Of a DNA stretch of 55,809 nt, positions 32,605 through 40,123 are shown in pieces. The number at the start of each line of letters is the position of its first letter. Position 1 is the stretch's first letter. Source of the stretch: CAYZJD01 sp964483455 (GTDB lineage: Bacteria > Acidobacteriota > Terriglobia > Bryobacterales > Bryobacteraceae); the NCBI GenBank assembly GCA_964483455.1, contig CAZACK010000026.1, forward strand, positions 1-55,809, given 5' to 3'. A program made the translations under genes and the position numbers. The notes below the pieces were generated by a model. That model did no database searches and was not told the DNA's origin. It worked only from the letters and a program-made list of their open reading frames with translations.

Positions 32605-33759
32605 TCAGCTTGAGCGCTCCAGCAGCACCCAGCCCGGCAGCGTGGCCGGGCGGTCTTCCAGAAAGACGATCCGCCGGGTCTTCGGGAACGGGAGATGGGG
32701 AGCTATGCCGCGCCCGTACAGCGGCGTCTGGCGGAGGATCTCCCGGTATTGCGGATCGTCAGTCTTGAGCCATCCGATTTTGCCGAGCAGTCCTGCGCCC
32801 CAACCGAGGCTGAGAATACAGGCGTTGCCGCTGTCGCGCGCCTGGGCCAGACGCGCCTCGAGCGACTCGAGGTGCTGGTCCAGCAACGTCAGACCCGCTT
32901 GTGACGCGTACTGCCGGTGGATCGCCAGCAGCGCCGCCGCCCACGCGTTGGCCGCCGCAAAGACAGACTGCGCCGAAACCGGTTCCCTCCAACGCAGCGC
33001 GCGGCGCACCCCGTCGTCGCTCAGAAACGCATTCTCGGTCCAGACACCTTCGAATGCCGTGCCCGGCGCGACCATTTCGGCGAAGTACGGAGTGCCGTCC
33101 TCGGGGCGCCTGCCGTCGGCGGCGCCGCGCGGGCTCTGTTTCCAGCCGAGCCCGTACTGCTCGCGGCCTCGCGCCTGAAGCACCGAGACCCGCAATAGAT
33201 AGACCCTGGTGCTGGCCGGCGAAACCGGCGATGAATCGGCTACGCGAAAGGCCCGGGCGCGGCACGAGCCGTGGGCGCCGAGGGCGATGTCCTCGGCGCT
33301 CTCGGCCGGACGCCTCGGAGGGCGGTCGCCGCGGTACTGGGCGGCCACGGCGTCGAGGTTGCGGTCCAGCATCGCCTGGTACAGCATCCCGGTGCGGAGC
33401 GCGCCCTTGATGGCGCTGCCCGGCAGATACGGGCCGTCAAGGCTTGTGGCGAACGTCGGGATGTGGACGCTGTCGCCTCTGGCCCGCTCCCAATGCGCCG
33501 CGCAGGAGGAATGCTCGAACGGAATCCGCCGGCCGGCGAAATTCTGCGCGAATCCGCCCCAGGAGGCGAAATCGAGCTTCTCGGCGCGCTTGATCTGGGT
33601 CAGGTAATTGTCGAGGCGCGGCCCTTTCGCCAGCAGGCGGAAGATGCGCTGCTGGTCGAGCACATTGACATGGTCTTTCCAGACCATGTAGTCGATCGGC
33701 GACAGCTTTCCGCCGTCGCCGACGAGCAGCGGCGTCAGGCACGACACGCGGTACCTCAT
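32605..33759 (-). CDS. csm5: type III-A CRISPR RAMP protein Csm5
   Basis: This 384-aa protein starts at ATG 33759, overlapping the csm4 stop (ATGA); the longer frame to 34032 is antisense-like. Csm5 features are the N-terminal RAMP strand YRVSCLTPLLVGDGGKLSPIDY, the glycine-rich LPGSAIKGALRTGML loop, the segment GREQYGLGWKQ and the C-terminal LGWGAGLLGKIGW with a GRGIAPHLPFPKTRR tail typical of the family end. Csm5 caps the 3' side of the crRNA in the Csm complex. It is last in the operon and 12 bp from the convergent GH106-like gene. Confidence 0.9.
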   Translation of the reverse strand: MRYRVSCLTPLLVGDGGKLSPIDYMVWKDHVNVLDQQRIFRLLAKGPRLDNYLTQIKRAEKLDFASWGGFAQNFAGRRIPFEHSSCAAHWERARGDSVHIPTFATSLDGPYLPGSAIKGALRTGMLYQAMLDRNLDAVAAQYRGDRPPRRPAESAEDIALGAHGSCRARAFRVADSSPVSPASTRVYLLRVSVLQARGREQYGLGWKQSPRGAADGRRPEDGTPYFAEMVAPGTAFEGVWTENAFLSDDGVRRALRWREPVSAQSVFAAANAWAAALLAIHRQYASQAGLTLLDQHLESLEARLAQARDSGNACILSLGWGAGLLGKIGWLKTDDPQYREILRQTPLYGRGIAPHLPFPKTRRIVFLEDRPATLPGWVLLERSS

Positions 33760-34793
33760 GACGCCACCCGCCACGGGATCGGGATCGCCAGCGCGAAGCC
33801 GGCGCGATAGACGGGATGCGGGCAGCCGACAGGGGCGACATCGACGGCGGCGCCGTTCAGGGCCGAATCCGAAAACAGCACCGAACCCTCGGCCACCATC
33901 CGCAAGGCTCGTTTCAACGCTCCGAGCGCGGCCGCGCTCTCGACGCGTCCCACGCGCGTCACCAGCGTGTAGTCGCCGCGATGCCAATCGATGGGATCGG
34001 AGGGCGCCGGGCTGAGCAGCGACAGCAGCCACCAGGCCAGTTCCGGCGCAGGCGGAAGTTCTTCGCCTTCCGCTGCCGGGGCGGCAGGGCGCGGCGGCAG
34101 AATCAGATCAGGAAGCATGCCTTCGGTGATCCGTGGCATGGCGGTGCGGCCCCAGCCCCACGTCCGCTTGCCGCCGAATCCCGAGTCGGCGAGCAGCCGG
34201 AAGGCGGCGGTGAGCCGTTCCGACCACGCCTCCTTCGCCGGCTCATCGGCGAATGCGACTGCGGCCCACAGGCCCGCGTCCTCGCGGAACTCCAGGCACG
34301 CGGTGGCGTGGACCGCGATATTCGACGACAGCCGGTCGACCGCCGCGTGGGAGCGCACGGCCTGCCGGAACGGCCCGCCCGGGCGGTCCGCCGGAACGAG
34401 ACATTCGCTCAGGCCGTCAACCGTCCAGCGGTTTTCGTCGATGTGCTTGTCGGCGAGCACCGTTTCGACCACCGACGCCGGCACGAACCGCGCGCCCTTC
34501 CAGCGAACTTTGAGCGACGGCGCGGGCGGCCAGTGGCTGCGCGGCGGAATCACGTATTGAAGATCGCCCTGATACGGGAAGCAGGAGCTGAACCGGACCG
34601 CCGGGCCGGCGGGATTCCGCGCCGTGGCATCGAGCCATTCCTCGAGAACGCCAAGTTCCGTCATGGCCGAGCACACCGCGGAGTAGAGGCGGTCGCTGTG
34701 AAACACGGGATCCACGCGATCGCGGGCGCCGTTGTCGGGTCCAGCGCGCCACGGTCCAAGCGGCCGGAATCGGACGATCCAACCGGGGTTCAT
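33756..34793 (-). CDS. csm4: type III-A CRISPR RAMP protein Csm4
   Basis: This 345-aa protein is assigned to start at ATG 34793 (MNPGWIVRFRPLGPWR); the 22 residues before it read into csm3. Csm4/Cas5-like features are VFHSDRLYSAVCSAM (typical '.S D.L..A' of Cas5-group RAMPs), a long insert, and the glycine-rich loop GFGGKRTWGWG at residues 205-215. Csm4 binds the 5' tag of the crRNA and anchors Cas10. It overlaps csm5 by 4 nt and starts 7 nt after csm3, so the genes are co-translated. Confidence 0.9.
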   Translation of the reverse strand: MNPGWIVRFRPLGPWRAGPDNGARDRVDPVFHSDRLYSAVCSAMTELGVLEEWLDATARNPAGPAVRFSSCFPYQGDLQYVIPPRSHWPPAPSLKVRWKGARFVPASVVETVLADKHIDENRWTVDGLSECLVPADRPGGPFRQAVRSHAAVDRLSSNIAVHATACLEFREDAGLWAAVAFADEPAKEAWSERLTAAFRLLADSGFGGKRTWGWGRTAMPRITEGMLPDLILPPRPAAPAAEGEELPPAPELAWWLLSLLSPAPSDPIDWHRGDYTLVTRVGRVESAAALGALKRALRMVAEGSVLFSDSALNGAAVDVAPVGCPHPVYRAGFALAIPIPWRVAS

Positions 34794-34800
34794 GAACGCC

Positions 34801-35634
34801 TCAGGCGAGCTTCTCGGAAAAGCCTGGTTCGTTGACGAGCGCGAGCAGCGCTCCGGCATCGGCGCCGGCCAGGAGTTCGGCCTCGGGCGCGCCGGAGGAA
34901 TAGAACGCGCGAGGCCGCCAGGCCAGGCGGAGATTCGCGAATTTCACCCGCCCGCTGCCGCGCGAGCCGCCGCCGCCGAGGGTGTCGTCCTCGAGAAGGC
35001 GCAGTCCTTCGGCGAGCCGCGCCGGGAGCGCCTTGTCCTCCTCGCAGAGGATATCGACCACGCACCGGACGCGGAACCTCGCGCCGGCCGGCACGCGCTC
35101 CAGCGTGCGCGGGTTGGCCTGCGAGGTGATGCGGTCGATGGCGTTCTCGCTCTTCACTTCGGTCAGCTCGTCGTCAAGGTTCTCGCGCATCTGCGGCGTG
35201 ATGCTGTCGGGATCGAGAGGCGCGTCCGAGACGGTGAGCCGCGCGGGCGTGGCGTTGACGTTGTCGAGCGCCTCGCCGTCCACGCGCTCCATGCGGCCGG
35301 GGTTGCGCCCGAACAGAATGCAGATCTCGTCATCCGGGCGGTCGCTCTGGTGGATGCGGACTTCCTGGCCCTTGCGCCGCGAGAGGTACACCAGCTCGGA
35401 GGGAACCGCCAGGCCCGAGGCCTGCTCGAGCAACGAACGCAGCCGCCCTCGGAGCGTGCTGCCGGGCACGTACGGGCGGCCGAAGGAATCTTTGACCACG
35501 GGATTGTCGGCGCCTCCGATTTCCAGCGATCCTTTGCCGGCGCCGATGTGGAGCCCGGTTTCGCAGCGAAGCTCTCCTTCGAGAATGAGCTTCCCCATCA
35601 ACTTCAGTTCCGTCTTGACAGTGTGCGCGCTCAT
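34801..35634 (-). CDS. csm3: type III-A CRISPR RAMP backbone nuclease Csm3
   Basis: This 277-aa protein has the Csm3 N-terminus ETGLHIGAGKGSLEIGGADNPVVKD followed by YVPGSTLRGRLRSLLE. The Asp in GGADNP (D43) aligns with D33 of Streptococcus Csm3, the residue that cleaves target RNA, so backbone RNase activity should be kept. The C-terminus has GGGGSRGSGRVKF, the usual glycine-rich loop. Several copies should line the crRNA. The gene lies 16 nt downstream of csm2. Confidence 0.93.
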   Translation of the reverse strand: MSAHTVKTELKLMGKLILEGELRCETGLHIGAGKGSLEIGGADNPVVKDSFGRPYVPGSTLRGRLRSLLEQASGLAVPSELVYLSRRKGQEVRIHQSDRPDDEICILFGRNPGRMERVDGEALDNVNATPARLTVSDAPLDPDSITPQMRENLDDELTEVKSENAIDRITSQANPRTLERVPAGARFRVRCVVDILCEEDKALPARLAEGLRLLEDDTLGGGGSRGSGRVKFANLRLAWRPRAFYSSGAPEAELLAGADAGALLALVNEPGFSEKLA

Positions 35635-35650
35635 CGCATCCTCTCCCCGG

Positions 35651-36115
35651 CTACTCGTTGTACGCCACGATCGCTTCGAACAGGTCCCGGAACCGCTCGT
35701 AGCCCTTGGGGTCGTTCTTGCGGGTGACCTGAAGCAGCAGTTTCTCCAGCGCGTCCAGACTGCGCAAGGAGTGGCGGGCGATGGTATAGGCGAGGCGGGC
35801 GCGCAGCATGACGAACTGGTGCTGGCGCTCGCCCGCGGGCGCGCGGCAGGCGCGCCGCACGGCGTTGTAGAAGCGGCGCAACTGGCTCTTGGTGCCGGAG
35901 TCCATGTCGCGCATGCGGCTGACCACGCCGTGGGCCTGGTTGTCGAGGTAGAGGCTGTCGGCGATCAGCTTGTCGAGATCGATTTCGGGCGGGCCTTCTG
36001 GGCGCCCGCGATCGGAGCGCCGGTCCTCTCCCCGGCCTCCTCCTTCGCGCGGGCCGCCTTCGCGGCGCGGTCCGCGTCCTTCGCCTTTTCGGTTCTCCTG
36101 GTGTACTTCGGGCAT
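35651..36115 (-). CDS. csm2: type III-A CRISPR small subunit Csm2 with RG-rich N-terminal tail
   Basis: Residues about 46-154 of this 154-aa protein are a helical Csm2-like small subunit (IDLDKLIADS, KSQLRRFYNAVRRA, LRARLAYTIARH, FRDLFEAIVAYNE). Residues 7-44 are instead low complexity, rich in Arg, Gly, Glu and Pro (GEGRGPRREGGPREGGGRGE). RG-rich segments often bind RNA, so the tail may add affinity for the crRNA-target duplex; that is inference. The stop is 3 nt from the csm1 stop region on the other side of the operon order csm1-csm2-csm3. No in-frame Met removes the tail: the next Met codons are within the helical domain. Confidence 0.85.
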   Translation of the reverse strand: MPEVHQENRKGEGRGPRREGGPREGGGRGEDRRSDRGRPEGPPEIDLDKLIADSLYLDNQAHGVVSRMRDMDSGTKSQLRRFYNAVRRACRAPAGERQHQFVMLRARLAYTIARHSLRSLDALEKLLLQVTRKNDPKGYERFRDLFEAIVAYNE

Positions 36116-36118
36116 GGA

Positions 36119-37576
36119 TTATCCCTCTGACAGCAGCCGGGTCCACTCCAGCGCCACCCGCCCGGCGGGGCGGAGCTTGACTTGGGTCGCACCCTTGGCC
36201 ACCATCTCGTTGGTCAAGTGGGTTCGCAGCTTCTGCGGCACGATGTCCCTGGTATCGCCGAGCGCGCGGTTGAGGCGGCCGTAGATCTTCCAGGGTCTTT
36301 GCGGGAACACATCCGGAGACGCCGACGGCCCGGAGGCCGCGGTGTCTTTGCGGTAGAAAGCGGACATCTCCTGGAGGAAGAGGCGCGGCGAGCCGATTTC
36401 GGAGGCGACGCGCTGCATGGTGTCGCGCAACTCGGCGGCGGCCGCCAGTTGTCTCCATTCCAGGATTCTGCCGAGGACCGAAATGCAGTCCTTGTCGGTC
36501 GATTTGGCCCGCTCGAGACGCGCGCCGGCGTCCTCGAAAACAGACCGGAGCGAATCATCCCGGTGCTCGGCCAGCGCCAGCGCCATGGTGATGGTCTTGC
36601 CGTCCGGCCCGGGAAAATCCTTGAGGTTTTCCTCGCAAAAGCGGTGAAACAGGCGCTGGATCTCGCGCGCCAGGGGGATCAGCGCGTCCCAGGCGCCGCA
36701 GACGGCGAAGTCGTCGCCGCCTGTGTAGAGGATCGTCACCTTCTGCCAGAATTCCGGCAACGAGCAGACGATTTCGAGCTCGCCGGCGAAGAACTGCTTG
36801 TACATTACCGAAAGCTGGATGTGCTCCTCGACGGTTTGGACGCGGCGGAGACGCACGCCATAGCTATCGACGTCGCCGCGAAGAACGCCCCAGATCTTTC
36901 TGCCCTGGGCCCGCGCAGCCAGCTTCGCCAGGGACGCGGGCGCGTGGCCGTCCTTGTCCAAGGCCGCGTGCCGGGCCATCGGGATGGCATCGGCGGAGGG
37001 ACTCGATGACAGCGGCCAGACATACTTACCTCGGCCCACCAGCACGCACCCCGGACTGTCGGGCGACCAGCCGGCGGAGTCCGCGGCGAGCAGCTCGACG
37101 GCCAGTTGATCTAAAGCGCCCGTCCGCGAGGCCTCGGTCTCCAGCGGGAAAGGGCGGAACGCCTCGGCCCCGAGATCCGCCGCCTGGGCGCCTCGCCGGT
37201 TTCGCATCTCTTCGTGAAGCCGCCGCCGCACGACGCTCCAGTCGCCGAGGTTTTCCGTCACCGCCCAGACGAGTCTCAGCGTTCCGCCGCTCAACTGGCT
37301 GAGCTGGCGCGCGGCGCCGACCAGGCACTCCTCGGCTTGCGGTTTGGCCTCCCACGGCAGGACCACGAGGAACTGGCCGCCGCCGCTGGAGCCGAGCAGG
37401 ATCCTGGCCAGCCCCAGCTCGTTGAGCAGCGCCCGCGGCAGCACCTCGCACAGCAAAGCGAGGAAGCGCGAGCGGCCGGCAAACACGAAGTTCTCCGAGG
37501 CATCCGCCGAAGCGGGCGCCATCAGAAACTCTGCGATGCCGAGGACTCTCCCCTGAAGAAAAATCTGAAGCGACAT
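36119..37576 (-). CDS. csm1: HD-less Cas10 (Csm1), type III-A signature protein with GGDD cyclase motif
   Basis: The protein is about 485 aa from ATG 37576 (MSLQIFLQGRVLGIAEFL), against about 750-850 aa for usual Csm1. No HD nuclease domain is present: the first palm-like region begins at once, with LLGSSGGGQFLVVLP. The second palm has G286-G287-D288-D289 in ILYTGGDDFAV, so cyclic oligoadenylate synthesis should be possible. Upstream codons to 37846 are not protein-like. The C-terminal helical D4-type region ends in LTNEMVAKGATQVKLRPAGRVALEWTRLL. First gene of the csm operon. No SD is seen before the ATG. Confidence 0.9.
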   Translation of the reverse strand: MSLQIFLQGRVLGIAEFLMAPASADASENFVFAGRSRFLALLCEVLPRALLNELGLARILLGSSGGGQFLVVLPWEAKPQAEECLVGAARQLSQLSGGTLRLVWAVTENLGDWSVVRRRLHEEMRNRRGAQAADLGAEAFRPFPLETEASRTGALDQLAVELLAADSAGWSPDSPGCVLVGRGKYVWPLSSSPSADAIPMARHAALDKDGHAPASLAKLAARAQGRKIWGVLRGDVDSYGVRLRRVQTVEEHIQLSVMYKQFFAGELEIVCSLPEFWQKVTILYTGGDDFAVCGAWDALIPLAREIQRLFHRFCEENLKDFPGPDGKTITMALALAEHRDDSLRSVFEDAGARLERAKSTDKDCISVLGRILEWRQLAAAAELRDTMQRVASEIGSPRLFLQEMSAFYRKDTAASGPSASPDVFPQRPWKIYGRLNRALGDTRDIVPQKLRTHLTNEMVAKGATQVKLRPAGRVALEWTRLLSEG

Positions 37577-37826
37577 TCTGAGACGCGCGAGTCCGGAAGC
37601 CGACAGTCTACCACAGGGCGGAGCGAGCGGGCGAAGAGGCTGTTCCGGAGAAGCGAACCTCCAAATCCGAATCCCGAGGGCCGGGTCGCCTGAGGGTCGA
37701 CCGCAACCAGGCCGGACAAACGGGCGGCCCGGCGCCTTCCGCCGGGAGGAAAATTTGCTCTCAGGGCGGCGGGTCGGGAGATGGCACGCTGAGCGCAGCG
37801 GGAACTTCCAAAAACAGGTTGATAGG
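37577..37826. other. csm operon upstream region, no CRISPR array
   Basis: The csm1-TA intergenic region is 303 bases in all. No regularly spaced direct repeats are present and no gene was recognised. On the minus strand TAGACT (about 37607-37612) is a possible -10 for csm1, without a clear -35. Confidence 0.5.
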
Positions 37827-37855
37827 TTGACACGGCATGACTGCACGCCGATAGT
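37827..37855 (+). promoter_or_regulatory. sigma-70-like promoter of the RelE/HigA-like TA pair
   Basis: TTGACA (37827-37832, consensus) and GATAGT (37850-37855, 4/6) are separated by 17 nt. An alternative -10, TACCAT (37867-37872), lies 7 nt before the GTG, fitting a leaderless start. Confidence 0.55.
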
Positions 37856-37869
37856 AACGTATGTGTTAC
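37854..37869. promoter_or_regulatory. operator-like inverted repeat of the TA pair
   Basis: GTAAC-GTATGT-GTTAC is a perfect 5-bp inverted repeat with a 6-nt centre. It abuts the -10 and lies 10 nt before the toxin GTG. HigA-type antitoxins usually repress from such sites. Confidence 0.55.
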
Positions 37870-37879
37870 CATTCTAGGT

Positions 37880-38215
37880 GTGCCTGAAATCGAGATTCAG
37901 GAGTTCCTGGATGCTTCCGGCCGGTCGCCGTTTGTGCGCTGGTTCGAGGGCCTGAATGCGGTGGCGGCGGCGCGGGTGACCGTGGCGCTGTCCCGGCTCC
38001 GGCTGGGGAACTTCTCCAATGTCGAAGGCGTCGGCAGCGGTGTGTACGAGCTCAAGATTGATTTCGGTCCAGGGTATCGGGTGTACTTCGGCAAGGACGG
38101 CGAGCGGATCGTGATCCTGCTGGGCGGGAGTTCGAAGAAGCGGCAGGGTGCCGCGATCACGGCGGCGGAGGCGGCCTGGGCAGAGTACAAGCGCCGCAAG
38201 GGCGGCAAGGAGTAA
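37880..38215 (+). CDS. RelE/HigB-family toxin
   Basis: This 111-aa protein starts at GTG 37880. It has a RelE/ParE-like fold: a helix SPFVRWFEGLNAVAAARVTVALSRL, strands VYELKIDFGPGYRVYFGKDGERIVILLGGSSK and a Lys/Arg-rich end (KKRQGAAITAAEAAWAEYKRR). This is the gp49/HigB-like branch ('phage-derived Gp49-like'). Such toxins cleave mRNA on the ribosome. The antitoxin gene follows with its ATG 5 nt after the stop, the toxin-first order typical of HigBA. Confidence 0.87.
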   Translation: MPEIEIQEFLDASGRSPFVRWFEGLNAVAAARVTVALSRLRLGNFSNVEGVGSGVYELKIDFGPGYRVYFGKDGERIVILLGGSSKKRQGAAITAAEAAWAEYKRRKGGKE

Positions 38216-38219
38216 TCAG

Positions 38220-38534
38220 ATGGCACTGACCAAGGCGTTTCGGGAGACGGTTTACGAGCGTGCTCAGCGGGATGCTGGGTTCCGCAAGGCGCTGCTGACG
38301 GAAGCGATGAACGCGTATCTGGGCGGCGAGGAGGCTACGGGCAAAGCGGTATTGCGCGACGTCATCAATGCCACCATCGGCTTCGAGCAGTTGGCCGCGG
38401 ATCTTCAGAAGCCGAGCAAGAGCCTGCATCGCATGCTCGGACCAAGCGGCAACCCCAACACGGCCAACTTTTTCGCGATTCTCCAAGTGCTCCAGAAGAG
38501 AGTCGGCGTGAAGCTGACCGTGAAGGCGGCGTGA
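38220..38534 (+). CDS. HigA-like antitoxin / transcriptional regulator
   Basis: This 104-aa protein starts at ATG 38220, just after the toxin stop. It has an acidic-basic N-terminal helix pair, then a compact HTH (FEQLAADLQKPSKSLHRMLGPSGNPNTANFFAILQVLQKRVGVKL) matching the Gp49-partner antitoxin family (the helix-turn with SKSLHRMLGPSGNPT-type residues is characteristic). It should neutralise the toxin and repress the pair through the upstream palindrome. Confidence 0.87.
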   Translation: MALTKAFRETVYERAQRDAGFRKALLTEAMNAYLGGEEATGKAVLRDVINATIGFEQLAADLQKPSKSLHRMLGPSGNPNTANFFAILQVLQKRVGVKLTVKAA

Positions 38535-38599
38535 GGGCGGGTTGTCAACGGTGTCAACCTTGTCAACCGGTTTCCGGGCGCAGTCGCTGACCACAGCGT

Positions 38600-40123
38600 G
38601 CCATTGGGCTACCGGCTGGAAATGGGCGCCAGGAAGGAACCCGTCGGGGTGGCTCGGGGAGCCGAGCTACACCACGACGTATCACGAATCTGCTGCGGTT
38701 GACCTACGGGTATCCGGCGAACAACAACGGGAATGTGGCCAGCCAGGGGATCGAGCCGTTGGGGGTGACGCAGCGGTTTACGTATGATTCGCTGAACCGG
38801 CTGGCGGTGGCGGTGGAAGATCCGCCGAATCCGCTGGCGCCGGTGTGTCCGGAGGCAGCCAGCAAGTGGTGCGAGAAGTACGGGAAGGACCGGTACGGGA
38901 ACCGGTGGGTGAGCGGGTCGAGCCATGTGCCGCTCTCGCCGTTGACGCCGGTGGCGAGCAGTTGGTTTGGCACGGCGACGAACCGGATCGTGAACGTGAG
39001 CTACGACGGGCTGGGAATCAGCGGCAGGTCGATCCGTTCACGATGGCCTACGACGGCGAGAACCGGCAGAAGACGGCGACGCAGATAATCGAGGGAACGC
39101 CGTACACGCATGAGTATTTCTATGACGGCGAGGGGCGGCGGGTGAAGAAGCTGCTGTCGAGCGGGGCGACGACGGTGTACGTGCATGACGCCTTCGGGCG
39201 CCTGGCGGCGGAATACACGACGGAGCCCCCGCCGGTGAGCGAGGTGTTGTACGTGACGGGGGATCATTCGGGGAGCGTGCGGCTGGTGACGAAGGCGAGC
39301 ACGGACCCGGACCCGATGGTGAAGGTGGCAGAGCGGCACGACTACCGGCCGTACGGGGAGGAGCTGTTCGCTGGGACGGGTGGTCGGACGACGGCGATGG
39401 GGTACCCGGATGGGAGCGCGGCGCCGCTGGTGAATCAGCAGTTCACCGGCAAAGAACGGGATGCGGAGACCGGATTGGACTATTTCGGTGCTCGGTATTT
39501 CTCCGGGGCGCAGGGTCGGTTCACAAGTGTCGATCCGTTGCTGGAAAGCGCTGATCCGTCGAACCCACAAAGCTGGAATCGATACACATACGCTCTAAAC
39601 AATCCGCTTCGATATGTTGACCGGGACGGGCAGATCCCGGTTGAAACGGTCCTCGATGTCGCAAGCTTGGGTATGAGTTTGAGGGATCTGGTAAGGAATC
39701 CCTCGTGGGCAGCAGCCGGATATGCCTTGTGGGATGCGGGTGCGCTGGCTCTGCCGTATGTTCCCGGTTCGTGGGTGGCGCTGATGGCGGCGTCCCCCCC
39801 ACGCGCATTCGCAGAGCCTCGCGCGGGATAATCCCTCCAAGGAATACATTTACGCGGGCGGCCGGCTGGTCGCCATTCTCAATCCCGGCGCTCGATACCT
39901 GGGATCAAGGTGCAGCGCCGCTACATGTCCCTTGCCCCGTACCGGTACGAGCTTGTGTCGAATCCTTGCCGGGCGGCGACTTCCTCGACAGCCTCATCGG
40001 AGCCACCATGGCTGGACGCGGATCGCCTACGACCACGACGGGTGGCAAGTGCGGCGGAAATTGACGTGTCCCAAAGGCGGGTGGCGTGTCACCGGTCTTC
40101 CGGGCCGACACTTCGGAGGTTGA
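38600..40123 (+). pseudogene. decayed RHS repeat-associated core fragment
   Basis: RHS/YD-repeat motifs are spread over frames. Frame 2 has ITNLLRLTYGYPANNNGN and QRFTYDSLNRL. One missing G near 39012 (YDGxGNQRQ) shifts to frame 1, which carries FTMAYDGENRQKTA, YFYDGEGRRVKKL, DHSGSVRLV and the hallmark TGKERDAETGLDYFGARYFSGAQGRFTSVDP. At a C7 tract (39794-39800) it shifts again to frame 2 (DNPSKEYIYAGGRLVAI) and runs out at 40123. The 5' part of the RHS protein is absent, and no toxin tip domain follows. It is most probably a displaced RHS tip/core relic. Confidence 0.75.

Noticed and set aside
33760..34032. Csm5 extended start at 34032
   Set aside because: The extra residues are csm4 sequence in another frame; the ATGA overlap with csm4 fixes the start at 33759.
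37577..37846. N-terminal extension of Cas10 to 37846 as a possible missing HD domain
   Set aside because: The 90 extra residues are Arg/Pro/Ser-rich and contain no HD motif or helices like those of Cas10; the family start MSLQIFLQGR is at 37576.
37577..37879. Possible CRISPR array next to csm1
   Set aside because: No direct repeat of 20-40 bp with regular spacing exists here or anywhere else I could see in the window.
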